Assembly: GCA_949361645.1 (NCBI GenBank)
Contig: OX442430.1
Location: 6,312,543 to 6,376,542, forward strand
Source: Spongilla lacustris
Taxonomy: Eukaryota > Porifera > Demospongiae > Spongillida > Spongillidae
Reading direction: 5' to 3'
Length of the DNA: 64,000 nt
The stretch's first letter is position 1; every line of letters begins with the position of its first letter. The notes under the pieces are model-generated. The model was given only the letters and a program-made list of their open reading frames with translations. It made no database searches and was not told the DNA's origin. Position numbers and translations under genes: made by a program. Positions 12,159 to 27,100 of this stretch are shown here, piece by piece.

Positions 12159-15100
12159 TCAGTTGACAGATTTGTCTCCTTGGAGATTGGGTTTCTTTTT
12201 CAGTTGGAGTGGTGGTGGAGCAGTTGCTGGAGGCTCTTCTTCTTCAACCTCATCGGAAGAACCAGAGGACCCGGTGTCCTCGGAGTCATTCAATTTAACC
12301 TCACTGCCCTCCCCCTCCTCGGAGGTCGTCTCTTCCTCTTCCCCAGTCTCTATCAGTGGCTCATCACGTGCCTTTTTGAACATGCTTGCATTTAGAGACA
12401 TGGTCATGGCTAGGTCGTCCGGGACAACAGACTGCACCGTTAGGCGTGACTCTCCAGAGAACACTGAGGGATGCCTCTGCTGCTGAGGATTTGCTGGCTC
12501 AAAGAGGGTCTGGTGTGGTGGCATTCTGACTGCAGGCCGCACCAGGGGTAGAGGCGAGAACGGCTGTGTCTGCAGCATTGCAGGTAACCCGGGGCTCTTG
12601 TTGAGCAATCCAAGAGGTTGAATCCTGGGTGCAGGCAGATGAGGTACTGGTGACAGTGGCTGCTGGGGTCCATTTGGAGATGGTGACAGGTTGGGTACAG
12701 GGCCAGTACTGACAGGAGACAATAAGACCGGCCTAGGAAGGGACGTCTGCATCAAAAATGGATGATTGCTTCCGGGGGTGGTAGCTGGGGACATTAGTGG
12801 TGGTACGGGAAGACGTGCCCTTGCCACAAATGATGGGGGCTTGGCCAATGGTTCTACAAATTGCTTGGTTCCAACTACTCCCAGTCTGTTAGCCGGTGCC
12901 ATTAGGCCCATGGTGGTAAGTGATTGAGGCAGGGGTGACAGTACAGAAGGTCTAGGTTGGTGGTCTACGACCACTACCGGTGAGGTGACTTCACGCTGGG
13001 GTGAGATGGGCTCATGTAAAGTAACCTGATGTGCACCTGTACCCTGAGGTGAGGCAGAAGAAAACTCCTGAGGGCCAGGAGAACCGATTTCAAGTGAGGT
13101 CATCTGCAGTGGTGGTGATGTAACTTTTGGAGAAGCTGCACCCTGGGATGAAGAGGGAATGGTAACAGGAGAGCTGGCTTCTGGCATATCTATGCGTTGT
13201 GATGGAGGTGATGTGACAGTATTCAAGCTGCCAGGCTGCAATGCTGAATTGTCTGCAGAACTAACTTCATTCCTTTCTGGGGATATTTTGATGGCGACCT
13301 GCGATGGCGGTCTGGATGCCTTCAGGAATTTCTTCCAGTCAGTGGTAGTGGTTTTAACACCAGTGGGGGTCGTGACAGATGATGCCAAGCCAGCGATGCT
13401 CACAGGACGATGTTGATGGAGGATCTCATTTCTCCGCCTCTTCTCCGACAGCACAGTGCACTCCTTCTGGTGCTGGCTGGCCCAGTGAACGTTCTGGCAC
13501 TCCTCGCTGCAGTAGCCCTGAGAGGTGCAGCCTGTGCAGAGGAACTGAGCCGCCTTTCCACAGATGCAGAACTGTCTAGCATACTCGTCTGTGTCCGACA
13601 CTTCCCTGACAAAGATATACTTGGTACCATATACCAGGCTCACAAACATCTGCTGCTCGGCTGCTGGTTCAATGTCGCAAAGCTGCTTTGTCAGCAGGTA
13701 AAACGGCTTTCCCTTGAAGTCCTCCAGGTCTTCCGTGATCTGCTGGCGAAGTTCTCTGAGGCGGATTGAAGGGAGGATATTGAGTGCCCCGACCGTCTGC
13801 CTCTCACCACTTTCAGTGAGTTTGATCACTTCCATGGGCACCTTTGCTTGCTCTGGGGTCAGCAGCAGCATGCTAGGCTTACGGACTGGCTCTGGCTGAG
13901 CATTCTTCGGTTCGACCGGTGTTATCTTGATGCTACCTCTGTACTTCTTTCTCCAGACAACGTAAACTATGACTGCCACTCCTATAATAGCTGTTGCGAT
14001 AAAAATGATTGGAATAACCGAACCTACAGCAGGAGCTACAACGTCAGCCGCTTGTGTCACTGCAATTGTTGTGTGCGGAGCTGTAGTTGGGTAAATTGTG
14101 GGGACCTTACGGGTTTTTAATGGGATCGCAGTAGAAGACGATACTATTTTCACTGCTGTGGTTGTCACAACGGCTGGCAGCTGTGTGACAATCACTGGAG
14201 GTGGAAGGGATCCAATCACAAACTCTGTCAAGTGTGTGAACGAGCAAACGAAATACTGCTTGCCACGAATGGTGGTATTAAGTGGAGGGGATGTGGAGTC
14301 AAGTTTCCAGAGAAATGAGGTGTCGTTGGGGGCAGAGGAACCATTTACAAGGGAGCGATAAAAGCACAGGGGCTGGCTCTGTGGTGATGGTAGCTGCTGT
14401 GCTGGAATGTACACTTGGAATGGAGAAGGCAGCCCACTGACATTCATATATGTGTTCTGGTTTGGAATGGAAATTGTGATTGAGAAGATGTTAGAAAATA
14501 CTGCGATCTTTTGTGTATTGATTCCTGCGATACTGGTGTTTATCATCTGCACTGCAGTCGGGGAGAGCTGTAGCACTGTGGAGGAGGTGTTTGCAAAGAG
14601 GTCACGCGTGTATGCCACTCCCTGGATGCAAGCTTCATCACAAGCAATGTACGGAGACCCACAGGCAGAGGCATTGTAAGCAGCAGCCAGTGAGCTGCCA
14701 AAATCCACAATCACGTTTGCCACATTGAAGGGGCCCAATGGCATGCCCTTGCTGACGTAGAGTTGAGAAATCTGTGTTGAAAGTGTGACTGGATTTTCAC
14801 CCGTTACAATCTGGTTGCATAGGGCTTTGCCGATGCTAGCCACGCCCCCTGTGAAGAGAGTTGCAGCAGACTTTTCAGATGTTGTGGATGCAATTTGACT
14901 CATGGAGTCTAAAAGGTTCTGGGCAGTTTGAGTGGCAAGAACACTGGTGCCATTTGGGTTCAATGCTCCACTTGTGTTGCTAAGCAAAACAGATGGTTGC
15001 GATCCATCTGGCAGCAATGGCAGCAAGTTATAGGTGTTAAATGCTGCTTGTGACCCAAACCAACCAGTCAGCTGTTTGGCAATGTTCATTGCTGTGACCA

Positions 15101-18100
15101 GGTCATATGCACCTGGTGATGTCGTGACCAGAGACAGCACTGATGCCACCACTGAGTAATCAGCAGATGTCTGGGGGAGGGGGCCACTGAGGATAGCAGA
15201 CACCTGTCCCAGTACACTGTTCTTGAATGAAGAGGGCAACACAGTAGCAGTCGAGTTGGCTTGCAACAAGAGCACTATGATGTCAGCAAGCATGGTTCTC
15301 CAATACTTGGTTGCATTGTAACTTGAAGTGATGTTAGACAGCTGGCTACTGAGGATGGAAGTAGCTGTCAATGGCTGAGATGTAACTATGCAACTGGTGT
15401 TGACGTCGACAAAGCTTTCAATCTTATCAATCACTCGAGCTACAAGGGTAAGTGGTATGCCTCCAGGTAGAATGACACTAAGGGTGCGACTGGTCTGGGG
15501 CCCAGTCAACCAGGTGAGCCCGTGTGAGGCATCAAGTAAACCAAACTGGTACATGAACGGAAAGTTAGTAGTACTGTCCACAGGGTCAACCACAGAGAGT
15601 GCAAACAAGGTCGATATGGCGACTCCAGATGGTGGACTGACTTGCAGTGTTGCAGAGTGTGGTGGTAGGTTGGCAGTGATGGTGATATTTGAGTAAGCAG
15701 TGCCATCTTGGTTTGTGGCCTTTAGCACAAAAGTGTAAGCAAGGCCAGGAGAGAGGGTATTGGGGAACAGAACAAGATTGGCTCTGCTGATGAGAGATGC
15801 TGTGATGGAAGGTTGTAATGAGCTCAGCGTTGGATTTGAACTTGGGAGTGTTGTGGTGTCAGGGTAGTAAATCTGGCTCTGGACTGCTGGCGTGGTTACA
15901 TCTACATAGCCTTGACCTGCACAGAGAAGTAAAATATGAATTCATTTTGATTTATTTTAAGCAGCACTGGGCGAGCAGCACTTTTGATTTAAGTTTTAAA
16001 TCCACATTTTGGAATGTGTGTACATACGTTTCAACAATACTCATTGAAACAACTTCATTCAGCACATAATATAATATTTTTTGGAGGAAAGGAATGTTAG
16101 CAGTGATCTACTACCCTGCTAGTTCTAGTAAAAAAAAAAACACTTTTAGCAATCACACCTTATTTTTTTCACTATTAGAAATACATATGCGTAATAAAAA
16201 GAAAGAGTGAAACTTTAATTAACAGTACATATCTAAGCACAACCTAAAGGACACATCTACCATGCAATAAAGGAACCAATTTCCTCATACCTGGTGTGGG
16301 CACACATTCCCAGTGGACATCCGTCACCGTCCGCACGGAGTACACCAGTCCCTCCAGAGTGACCTTGCTGGTCGCAATGGCAGTACTCCTCTGCGACACA
16401 ATCTCAACGCGAGGTAGCCTCGGAGCTGCCACATGCACAACAACTACTGCAATGGACTGCTCCACCCCCTGCGACACTCGCATGGTGAAATTGAAATCTG
16501 CACCCGACAAGAGGTAGGCAGCTGCCAGACGGATGGTATTAGAGTGAGGTAGAATGATTGGCAAAGCATTTGGCAAAGTGGACTGGTTGAAGCATGGCCC
16601 CAACGTGGCAACAGTGACACAACTCCACTCATAGGTTGGAGGAGGAAGGAGGCTGCTGTAAGTCGTCAAGCTGCCGTCAAGGACTAGAGTGTAGTTATGT
16701 GAGATGGTCCTGTTACCACCAAGTATCCAGGCTCTCAGGGGTGTTGGAGTTATGGTAAGGTTGAGACTCAACTCTGATGAGAGGAGATCGTCATCAGTTG
16801 CAGCTTTGAGGGACACCACATAGTTCCCATTTTCTGCTAGAATTCCAGCAGGGAGGAACAGGCTGGCTGACGTAGTGTAGATTCCCGCCAGGCTGAGCTG
16901 GTGTAGCGTGTAAGGTCGTGCGTTTTTGACACTGTAGACATACCACTGTAGGATGAAATTATCATCCTTATTTGAACAGCCCAAGACCTGTACTGTAGAC
17001 TCAAAGAGCAGAGGGACGTTGGCTTGAGATTCTCTGACAAGGGGGCCTCCAAACGAAATGGAAAGAATTTCATCACTCCCTCTGACAAGGGACCTGATGG
17101 CAGGAGTGCTGGACAGGCCAATGGCATTTGAAACGACCAGCTGTAGGGTGTAACTGACATTTGGCTGAAACAATGACGAATCGATGGATATTTCTGATGT
17201 ATTATCAGGAATTGAGTTGAAGAATGCCATCAGATTGTTATATCCGGGAAACAAGGTGTCTGGTAGGAACAGATCCCATTTACATCTCAAAGGATGGTAG
17301 CCAGCATACAGTGAGCCTGCTGCAGAGAATACCACTTTTCCACATGCGGGTATGGAACTGGGACCATTCAGAACGGCCAGAGGTGGTACAGCATTGATGT
17401 ATGGGCTGACCAGCACTGATAGGTTGGTTATTGCATAGGGAAATAGCGCTCCATTTGAAACAACTGTGCCATCCATGAATCCAATTGAGGAGTTAACCAT
17501 AACCCCAGCAGTGACTGGAAGAGATACGACTACACCAAGTTGAAATACATTCATCCACTTGAAAGTGGCCTGGGGACCTCCAAGCAGGGTAAGTGTATCA
17601 TTTGTGAAGATGGTGGATATAGCTGATGTTCCATTTAGTGCCACACTGCGGTCAAATTGAACCAAAAGCGAAGAAAGGTCGTCTGAGAAGTACACATCAA
17701 CCACTTGGGGTGCACTGCTGTGGTACGTGAAAACTGCCCCCTTGCTAACTTGGCCTGATGTCTGTCCATCCAACAGCAAGGTGAGGAACACTTGGCAAGG
17801 CTGGTAGGAAGCCGGCAGGGTGCATGCCACTTGGGAGCTGCTGAGGAACATCGCTGGGGTGGTAAGCGGTGTGGAAAAAGAGCAAGAGGCCTGGGTGCCA
17901 TACGAAATAGCTCTGCACACAGACGAGGAAGTGTTGACAAATCCCTGTCCCTGAACGGTGACACTTGTGGCCACCCCTACTTCAGCGCCATTAGGATATA
18001 TGCCAGTGGTGAGTATGGATGCGTTCTGATAGTAAGTGAACTGCAGGGCATTGGACAAGGGGCCGCCCGCAATACTCACCTGCAACGTGACATTCAGCAG

Positions 18101-21100
18101 GTTGGGGAAGAACATTGGGATGGCTGGGGTCACGCATTTGATCACACCTTGGTTGACGGGGAAGGCTGTTGGTTGCAACACCCCTAAGCTGGATGGAAGG
18201 GTAAATCTGCAGATACCAGTAATGGTGGTGTCCAACGCAGAGTACTTTGTAACGTTACAGTTAGGTAGCCTTGGGTTATAGCTGGACTGATTTTTGAAGA
18301 ACCCTGCCCCTAGGATGGTCAACGTGGTTGAACCATTTTGAGGTGTGTAGGTCGGAGAGACGGAAACAATCCTGAAGCAGCCGCAGTTGTTTCCATCACA
18401 CGTTCCACAGTTGTCTATGGTCTTGCGACTGTTTACGATGCCATCACACCCCAAGCAGGTGGAATTGTTACCACGGCACACGCCGCACGCATCAAGGAGT
18501 GTGTTTGGCAGTGAATTGGTGCTCCCGCCATAGCAGACACCACAAGAATCACGTCTCGCAGACCCAAAGCACACGCCTGCGCAGTCCCTATGCTCAACGA
18601 TGGATCCAGTGGGATCGGGGAGCTGACACACACCACAACTGTCTGCCCTGAATGGACCCCCACAGACACCAGTGCAGTCAAGGTTTTGGTTGAATGTGAG
18701 GGGCGTGCCAGGTCCAGTGCAGTCCCCACAGAAGTCAATAGTGGCATTTCCGAAGCAGTTGCCAGCGCAGTCTCTACAGGGGGAAAAAAGGGTACACAAA
18801 TGTCAAAGAATTACATTTGAACTTTAACAAACGAAAAATGTTTACTGGATGTTATGAATGGGTAAAGACATGGGAATGCATGATCCCATGGAAGGCATGA
18901 TCCCCCCCCCCCCCCCCCCCCCCCATCCATAGATCTTGTGGAACAAGTTCCTGTTTCCTGAGGTTTTTAGCCAGTATAAGTCAGTATTGGAAAAAATTCT
19001 TTTTGACTAAAACCATTCCGTTCTGTTTTGCATATGAAAAAAAGCCGTCAAATGAATCTACATTAACTAAATTTATCTACATCTTAATGTAATGCTTTTG
19101 CATCCTAACGTTACGTTATGCGTGCGTGTGTGTAGGTCCAGGGGTACTATACCAAGTGTAGTCTTCCAACAAATTTTGGGACATTTCCCTCACCCCCCTT
19201 CAAGTGTTCATAAAATTATTGAAACTTGAAAGCCATTCCTTTTGACTTACATCTCTTTGTTGTACAGATGTCCAGTATTCCCTCCAGAGCACACACCACA
19301 GCTATCCACAAGTGTCGTCCCATAGCAGTCGCCATGGCAGTCAGTAAAGTTGTACACCCCACCCACCACCGGACCACTGACACACCCACAGCCCGTGCTG
19401 CCGGTACCTGAGAAGGGCACATAGTCACAACCGAGACAACTACTGTCATCACCATTGCAGACACCACAAGAATCAGTCACAATCATGGAGCCAAGGCGAC
19501 CATCGCAGCCTGGGCACTGGGAGCCATTACCTCCACACACACAACATGCATCATGAACCACCCCAGAGTTCTGCACGCCATTGCAGCCGTAACGTGTAGG
19601 CACGATGGTCACTGCGGAGACACTAAAGAGCCCGATGGGGTTAGTGAGAGACTGCAGAGTGTCCACATTGGGATTGGTGTTGACGTTCAGAAGTGATAGT
19701 TCAGAAGAAATGGTACCCATGGACATGTCCCAGGCTTTGGCTATGATAAATGGAACTGCACTTCCATTGGCAGTGGACCAGAAGTACCTAGGTCTGGGAA
19801 TGAAACGAATGAGGTCAGTATCCCGCAGAAGCAGGGCCCTGGTATCGGACACATCAGGTGGGAAGTTGAACCACACAAACTGGGTGGGGTCACCGTCCTG
19901 TGAGTACCAGTTTGAACGGTGGTACTGCCACACCCCTTGGCCCAGCGGTACTTGGTAAGATGTGATGGCCATTCCAAGGAAGTCACCGTTTCTATCCGAA
20001 GAAACATTTGAGATCAGGCTGTTGACAACTGTCCCATAGTAGGGATATGAGCCTGACCCAGAGCATCCTATGCCCGGGCCATATGAGAAATCTGTGGAGT
20101 GTGGTTATGTATGTGCAGGTGTGAAAGTTTGATTGAGGGTTTAAAATTACAATAAACAATATACATTTGTAATTGTGCTGTGACACATGTGCACTACACT
20201 CAGAGCTACAAATCAAAATGTAATCCCCCCCCCCCCCCCCCATTCTATACTAATAAACTTCATGGAATGTGTATGGTTGTGACAATATTGTAGATGGCAT
20301 TTGATGGTTAGATTTTTGTTTGCCCTTTTTTATTAGCCACTTAACTGCAATACCCTGTAAATGTACACATATTGACAGATACACACACACAAATGTAGAA
20401 ACACATAGACAAATAACTGTAGGGTTGGAACATTACCCTGAAAAACTCTGATAATGTTGAAAGATTGAGATACAAAACCACTTCGCAATGAAGCAATCCC
20501 AGCTGCAACAGTAGATACGTTCAGTTGGGTCCCAACAACACTGAACAGTGCATTGGTGCTGAAGAATGTGTGGAAACAAATCAAGGGTAAAGACATGATA
20601 CTTGCTGCACTAAGCACAGCTAATGCCTGTGTAGTGAAATTATAGTTGATAAAATATAATTACCATCCTACCTATTATTGATTTTTAATCAAACTACCAC
20701 CACATGCCCACAATTACATGACCTATTCCACCAAACATCTCCATGACCCACTCACCCCAATCATTACAGGTTGGTTATCACATTGACACCGGCATGCATC
20801 ATGCAGCATTTAAGCTTTTGACAGCTGGGTGAACGTATCATCAATAGTTGGCTAACTTACTGTGTCGCATTTGCAGCTGCCAATCTGAGGATCTGAACAG
20901 TTGATACAAGGGATAATCCAAGCAAGCTCTGAAAGGAGGCAACTTTGGAATTCAGAGATGTCAAGTTACATGCCACTAGAGCTGTGAAGAAGTTATCATA
21001 GTGGTAGCTGATCTGGTATGGAATGGGGCCAAGTAATGCATTGGTGGCTAGAATGGTGGGATTGTAAGGCACAATGGTGACCTCCAGGATAGCCTGTTGC

Positions 21101-24100
21101 ACAGCGTTAGTACTGTACATGTAAATGCCAGTACTAGCATTGGTGAGAATGTACCCACTGCTCATCTTCACACTGCTTCTGCTCCAGTACCCATCCCATG
21201 GCTGCACCAAGATGGACGCATTTCCATAGAATGCAGGATTCGGGAGAAACCTCAGCTTGGATGTCAAGTTCAGAAGGAGGGTCGTTGCATTGACTGAGGA
21301 GATGAGGGCATCAATGTAAGTGTAGTACTGCTCCTCACCATTCCATGACACCTGCCAGCGTCCTGAGGCCCTGCTGGTGGGGTCAAGGGAGACACCAACT
21401 CCAGGGAGCTGCCCAGAGGCAAGTGTGGCTTTTCGATTGAGGCGTGTTGGGTTGACTGCAGCTACCTGGGCCAGGTACTGACTCCTGGCAATCACTGGAA
21501 GCCAGGAGTCATATGACTGGTTCAATGGCCACCCAGTGATGGTACTGTTTGGCAAAACAGGCAAGTATAAGACATCAACGGAGACAACCAGGTCTGAAAT
21601 GGAATTGCCGTGGTTCTCAATAAAGGGTATGTCTCCCATGATACTAGAGAACCTCAGTGTAGCCAAGGAGCTGAATGATGGAGGCACAAATGAAGGGTAG
21701 ATCAGGACTGCAACAAGGGTAGAGCAATTGCTGTATGATCCATTAGAAATGAAGGGGAGTGTAGAGGAGTAGAATGGCAAATAATAGTGCACAGCATCCT
21801 TCTGGGGGCTAAGATAACCATCCTGATTTCCGTCCCAGAGCTTCACTCTCAACCAGACAGCCCCTTCAAGTTGGACTTCTCTTCTGACAAAGCGCAGCCT
21901 AGCCATGTTGGTTAGGACCAGTGCCTGCGTGTCTGAGACGGTCCCCACTGAGTACCAAGGCGATGTTATATTTGAGCAACCCCCGGGGGGATCGATGGAA
22001 ACTATATCTGAGCAAAGGGCATACTGCCACTCCCCAAGGTCAGGTGTGATGGGCGAGGCATCAGTGATGGCCACACCCACCTCATCCTTGTTGGAGTCGA
22101 CTGCCAGTGATCCGTTGCCCAGCAGCAGACCGATGCTGTGACCAATGCCTGTCAGAGCAGCAGAGATATTCGGTGATGTAATGCTCTCAAGGTATATCAG
22201 GGTGGAGGTCACGACTGGAGCAAGATTTGGTAGTGCACAACGGCTGCCATTAGCAAGGCATGTCCCTAGCAACACACATGAGTAGAGGCCTGGTGGGCAG
22301 CACAGCTCAGAGGTGGATATGCAGGACTTTGCCAAGTTGCAGTAAGCCTGTCCACTGGGGCAGAACGAGCACAGTAGTGGATCAGTCAGATTTGCACACT
22401 TAGTGGTGTTTTCGCAGTATACCAGTCCTGTCTGGTTACAGCCAGAGGGGGTGGATGAACAGTATCGAGAGCCATTTGCCCTTTGGACCAGCGTTTGACC
22501 TAGAAGACAGGTCTGACCGACACCATCACAAGGTTGAGTAAGATTGGCTGGGAAGCATAGGTTAGTGGGAGGTGGACATAGACCCATGCCAGGCAGACAC
22601 TGCTTTCCACAAGGCACATTGCTGGCATTGCATGTGTTGGTCACATTGCAAGGTATCTGGGGGAAGGTGGAGGAGAAGGGGAAGGTGGGGAAGTGTGAAT
22701 AATAGTATCAAAATATGTATAATGAGCTAGCTCTCACCAGTGCAGGATTCTGACAGTACTGGTTTATACAGACAGTCTTCAGGGGAGACAGAAACTAAAT
22801 AAGAAAGAGGGGTAAATTCAAAATTGCATCATTACAACGTGCATTTATCCAGATCTGACTGACCCCTCTAGTTAGGATACGTAATGTCCTTTAAAAGTTG
22901 TACACATTATGCAATATCTTAAATCTCATAAACCAAACCCGATGCAATACACTTACATAGCCTGAGGCATTGCAGTAAGGAACACACATGATGAAAGGCG
23001 CAGTAGCGATTCGTACATTGTTGCACGTCATCGGGAGGATATTGGTGCAGTAACCAGATCCTGTTGGGCGACAGAGCTGGGATCACATACATGTACACAC
23101 ACGTACACACTGTGTGCCCGGATAGGTCAGGTGTGATGCACTGATCTTACCTTCGCAGAAGCTGCCGTTATTCACAAGCTTAACCATCACGGTGGCATTG
23201 CCATAGTACTTCCTGGTCGTCACCTGGACGGTGATGTTGTACGCTGCAGCGTCATTCTCACCCACTTGCCTCCCCGTGGTGATCTCTGCAGATGACGGGT
23301 CGATCTGGAAGAGGTTCCCCGTGCTGTTGCTGATGATGGAGTACACGAGGGGCCAATCGGGATCGATGGTTGCCACGGTGAGCACCAACTGGCCAGCGGG
23401 CAATAACCGCACGGCCGTCGTCTGGTACACTGTCTGAGTGAAAACGGGAAGAATGTCGTTCACATTGGTAATGATGACAGTCACGTGGATGCTGTTAGAC
23501 AAAGGGATCGGGTAGACCAAGCCGAGCGCTGTAACGACGAGGTCGGCACTTCTCAGGGTTTCGTAATCAAGAGCGGCACTCACGGAAAGGTCTCCGGTAG
23601 AGTCGTTGATGCTAAAAAGTGGCAGCTGTGTTGACAGACTGAAAGCATTCTGCGAGATCGAGTAGAAGATGGTGATTCCCGGTAGACTGGTGGCATACAC
23701 ACGCAATAGTGTCGTCCCCATAGGGGTGTCTTCTGGCACTGTGGTATTGTACAAGCTCTGGTTAAACTGCGGGGGCGTAGTGATAACTTGGATGACAGTG
23801 ATGTTCACCACCACGCTCGCGGACTTGGGCGGGTAACCCGCGTCCACTGCCTGGATGGTATGGGAGTAAAACGACTGCATCAGGTAATTCAGTCCAGATA
23901 CAAGGGTGACAAGCCCACTAAGAGGGTCTATCTGAAAGTGGAGTGTGTCGCCAGTAACTATAGAATAGGTCACACTGGTGCCGTCAGGGTCATATGCCAT
24001 TATCTTGGTCAGGGAGGATCCGACTGTTGCGGTCTCGGGTACAGTCAGACTGTAGTGATTGTTAGAGTCAAAGACGGGAGCGTACAGGTTGACAGGGCGA

Positions 24101-27100
24101 ACGATGATGCTGATAACAGAGTTGTCCGTCAGAGGGGGGACGGCCCTATCTGCAGCCAACACGGTGAGAGAGTAGGTCATGGGGAGCAACGTTGCACTGC
24201 TGTAAATAGTACCAGTGGTGGAATTGATGGTGAAGGAGGCAAGGACATTGGCCTGTGTGATGTAGTAGTGAATCTCTGCGTTGGTCCCAGAATCAGCGTC
24301 TGTGGCCCGCACACTCAGGATGGAGGTTCCGACTGGAGTGCTGGTGAGAAGATTGGTGGAATAGGTTGAGGCATCAAACTTTGGACTGTGCTCGTTGGCA
24401 TCCGTGATGAGCACGGTGACATTGGTAGAGGAGGAGAGGGACGAGATTCTGGCAGTGACAACCAGGTTATACACACTCACAGCCTCATAGCTTAGCACAG
24501 AGGTGAGAAGGAGCTGCCCTGAAGTTGGGTCCAAAGTAAATGTCCCAAAACCGTTTCCACCAGTGATGAAGAGTTGGACCTGTGAACTGTTTTGAACTAT
24601 ATCTCTGTCAAAGGCGGTTACATATGCCACAGTGGAGTTGACCGGGGCAAGCTCAGAAAGATGAGCAATGTAATAGTTGCTTTCAAACTGAGGAACTTCA
24701 TCATAGACACCCAGAACAAGCACCGTGACTATGCTGTACAATGTGCTTGAATTACTCAGTGTGACCTTTACATTGAAACAATAAGCTGGTATTGTCTCTA
24801 CATCTAGTGGTGCAATCAGACTCAGAGCTCCATTTGACTGGACTGAGAAAGGCAGGCTTGAAGTAGAAGATAAAGCTGCAGGCCCTGGAAGGCCAAGCTG
24901 AGCTAGAACAGATTGCAGTGGCACATTTTCAAGCACCGTGAAAACAGGAGCAATGGGAGAAACGGGTACTGCTGTGTTTGCCACAACATTAACTAGCAGT
25001 GTGACATTTGTAGGGTAGAACTTGGTGGAACCTTTGGCCTGGACGGTTACTGTAATTACTCCAACAATGAACTTGTTGTTAATCACAGATAGAACACCTG
25101 TACTGGGATTAATTATGAAATTAGTCGAACTGCTATTCAACTGGATTAGGGAATATGTTATAGGAGTGCTGGAGTAGACATCAGCATTCGTGGCAACCAT
25201 TTTTGCTAGAATTGCACCTTGTGGTGTGCTCACAGATATGGTCAGGTTGTAAAGAGGCTGTGTAAATACGGGAGGATATTCATCAACCTCAGTGATGACA
25301 ATCCTCAGGTTGGCTATATCATAGAGAGGTGGCGTCCCTCCATCTTGGGCCATTATCGACAGATCATAGCCCATCACTGTCTGGTAAGAAAGCCTTGCTG
25401 CTGTTGTGACAGCTCCAGACCGAGGACCCACCCTAAACACTGTTGTATTGCCTCCGACGATTGTGTAAGTTATGTTCGCATTTGATCCTATGTCAGAATC
25501 ATTTGCCAGTACTGTGGCAATGACCTGTCCAATGGATGTGTCTGCTGGAATGATTGTTGTGTACACACGTGTGCTGAATATAGGTGGATTATTATTTACA
25601 TCCCCTACCGTCACCTGCAACGTTGCATATGCTGAAAACGGTGGAGTACCCAGATCAAAAGCTAATACTGTGAGGGCGTAGCTTGGATTGTTGTCCCTGT
25701 TCAAGAAGTTAATATTTGTAGCCCATCCTGTTACTGTGTCAATTGCAAATGTACCACCAGAGTTTCCACTCAGAATCTTGTATCTGACAATGCCACTGGT
25801 CCCTGTGTCAGCATCGGTAGCCACAAGTCGAACTATAGAAGACTGTAGCAGAGCATTTTCCGGTACTGTGACATTGTATATGCTGGCACTAAATATAGGT
25901 GGAAGGTCATTAGCCATCTGGTCATTAATGGAGATGTTCACTTGTGATGAAGAGGAAAGTGGAGGTGAGCCAGCATCTGTAGCTACAATAAAAAAGCTAT
26001 AACTTGGAACAATTTCATAGTCCAAGCTCCCATTCAACCACAGCACACAGCTCATGTTTCCTGTAGTATCACTGATGTTTCCAATGACAAAGAGATTATT
26101 GAAGGAGTTTGACAAAGAAAAAGAAATGAGAGCATTCAGCCCAATGTCTCTATCAGTGGCAGAAACACCCAATATAGCAGTTCGGATTGGAGTACTCTCA
26201 AGTAGAGTTGCATTGTATGAAGGTGCATTGAGAATTGGTGCATTATCATTTACATCAAGTACTTGAATAGTGGCGTTTGTAGTTGTATTTAAGGTGGGAT
26301 ATCCAACATCCCTGGCCATTGCTATAAATCTAAACAGGTCCTGCTGCTCCCTGTCAAAACTCTTTGCAAGGCTGATGCTCCCAGAATTAGAGTGGTTGAT
26401 TGAAAAGTGCAATGCATCCTGTCCTGGGACCAAGAGGTACTCTATTATGGAGTCATTCCCAAAGTATTGGTTTGTTGCATTGACGGTCAATAGTACTGTT
26501 CCAATAGTGGTGTTTTCAAGCCATGATGCAGTGTACATATCTTGCTGAAATTCAGGTGAGTCATCATGTGCATTGAGTATTGTAATGGTGATATTCACTT
26601 GAGATGTTCGCGGCATTGTTCCATTATCCACTGCCAATGCAACAATCACATACACATTCCTCACCTCTCTGTCAAATGGTACAGATGAATACAGCTGCCC
26701 TGTTGAGGAGTTGATGCTGAAAAATATTGAGTCATTCACAAGGTTGGATAGGGCATAAGAAGCAGCTTCCTGGAAATCAATGTCATAAGCCTGGATTTGT
26801 CCAATAAAGGTATATGGAGGTTCATTCTCTAATATGCTAAATGAATACGAAGACTGTAGGAAAGTAGGGGGATAGTCGTTTGTGTGAAGCACAAGGATAG
26901 ACAGTGTTGTGTTACAGTGAAGTGGTGGGATTCCATTGTCTTGAACTAGAATTATCAGCTGATAGGAAGCATCACGTTTGTTCAAAGGCAGGATAAGGTA
27001 TACTGCTCCAGTTGTTGAATTGATGGAAAATAAAGAAACGTTGAAACCTCCAGTTATGGAATAAGACACGATGGAATTGGCAGGCGTGGAATCGTTGTCC

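Noticed and set aside
20609..20640. Acceptor at CACAG just upstream for receptor exon 6
   Set aside because: It would bring in a TAG stop after two codons. The acceptor ending at 20610 keeps the frame, though this junction remains the weakest.
12159..23060. Possibility that the REJ/MYND part is a separate gene from the cadherin array
   Set aside because: All exon junctions keep phase and the REJ domain spans an intron. No alternative start with a signal peptide was seen in exons 3-9.
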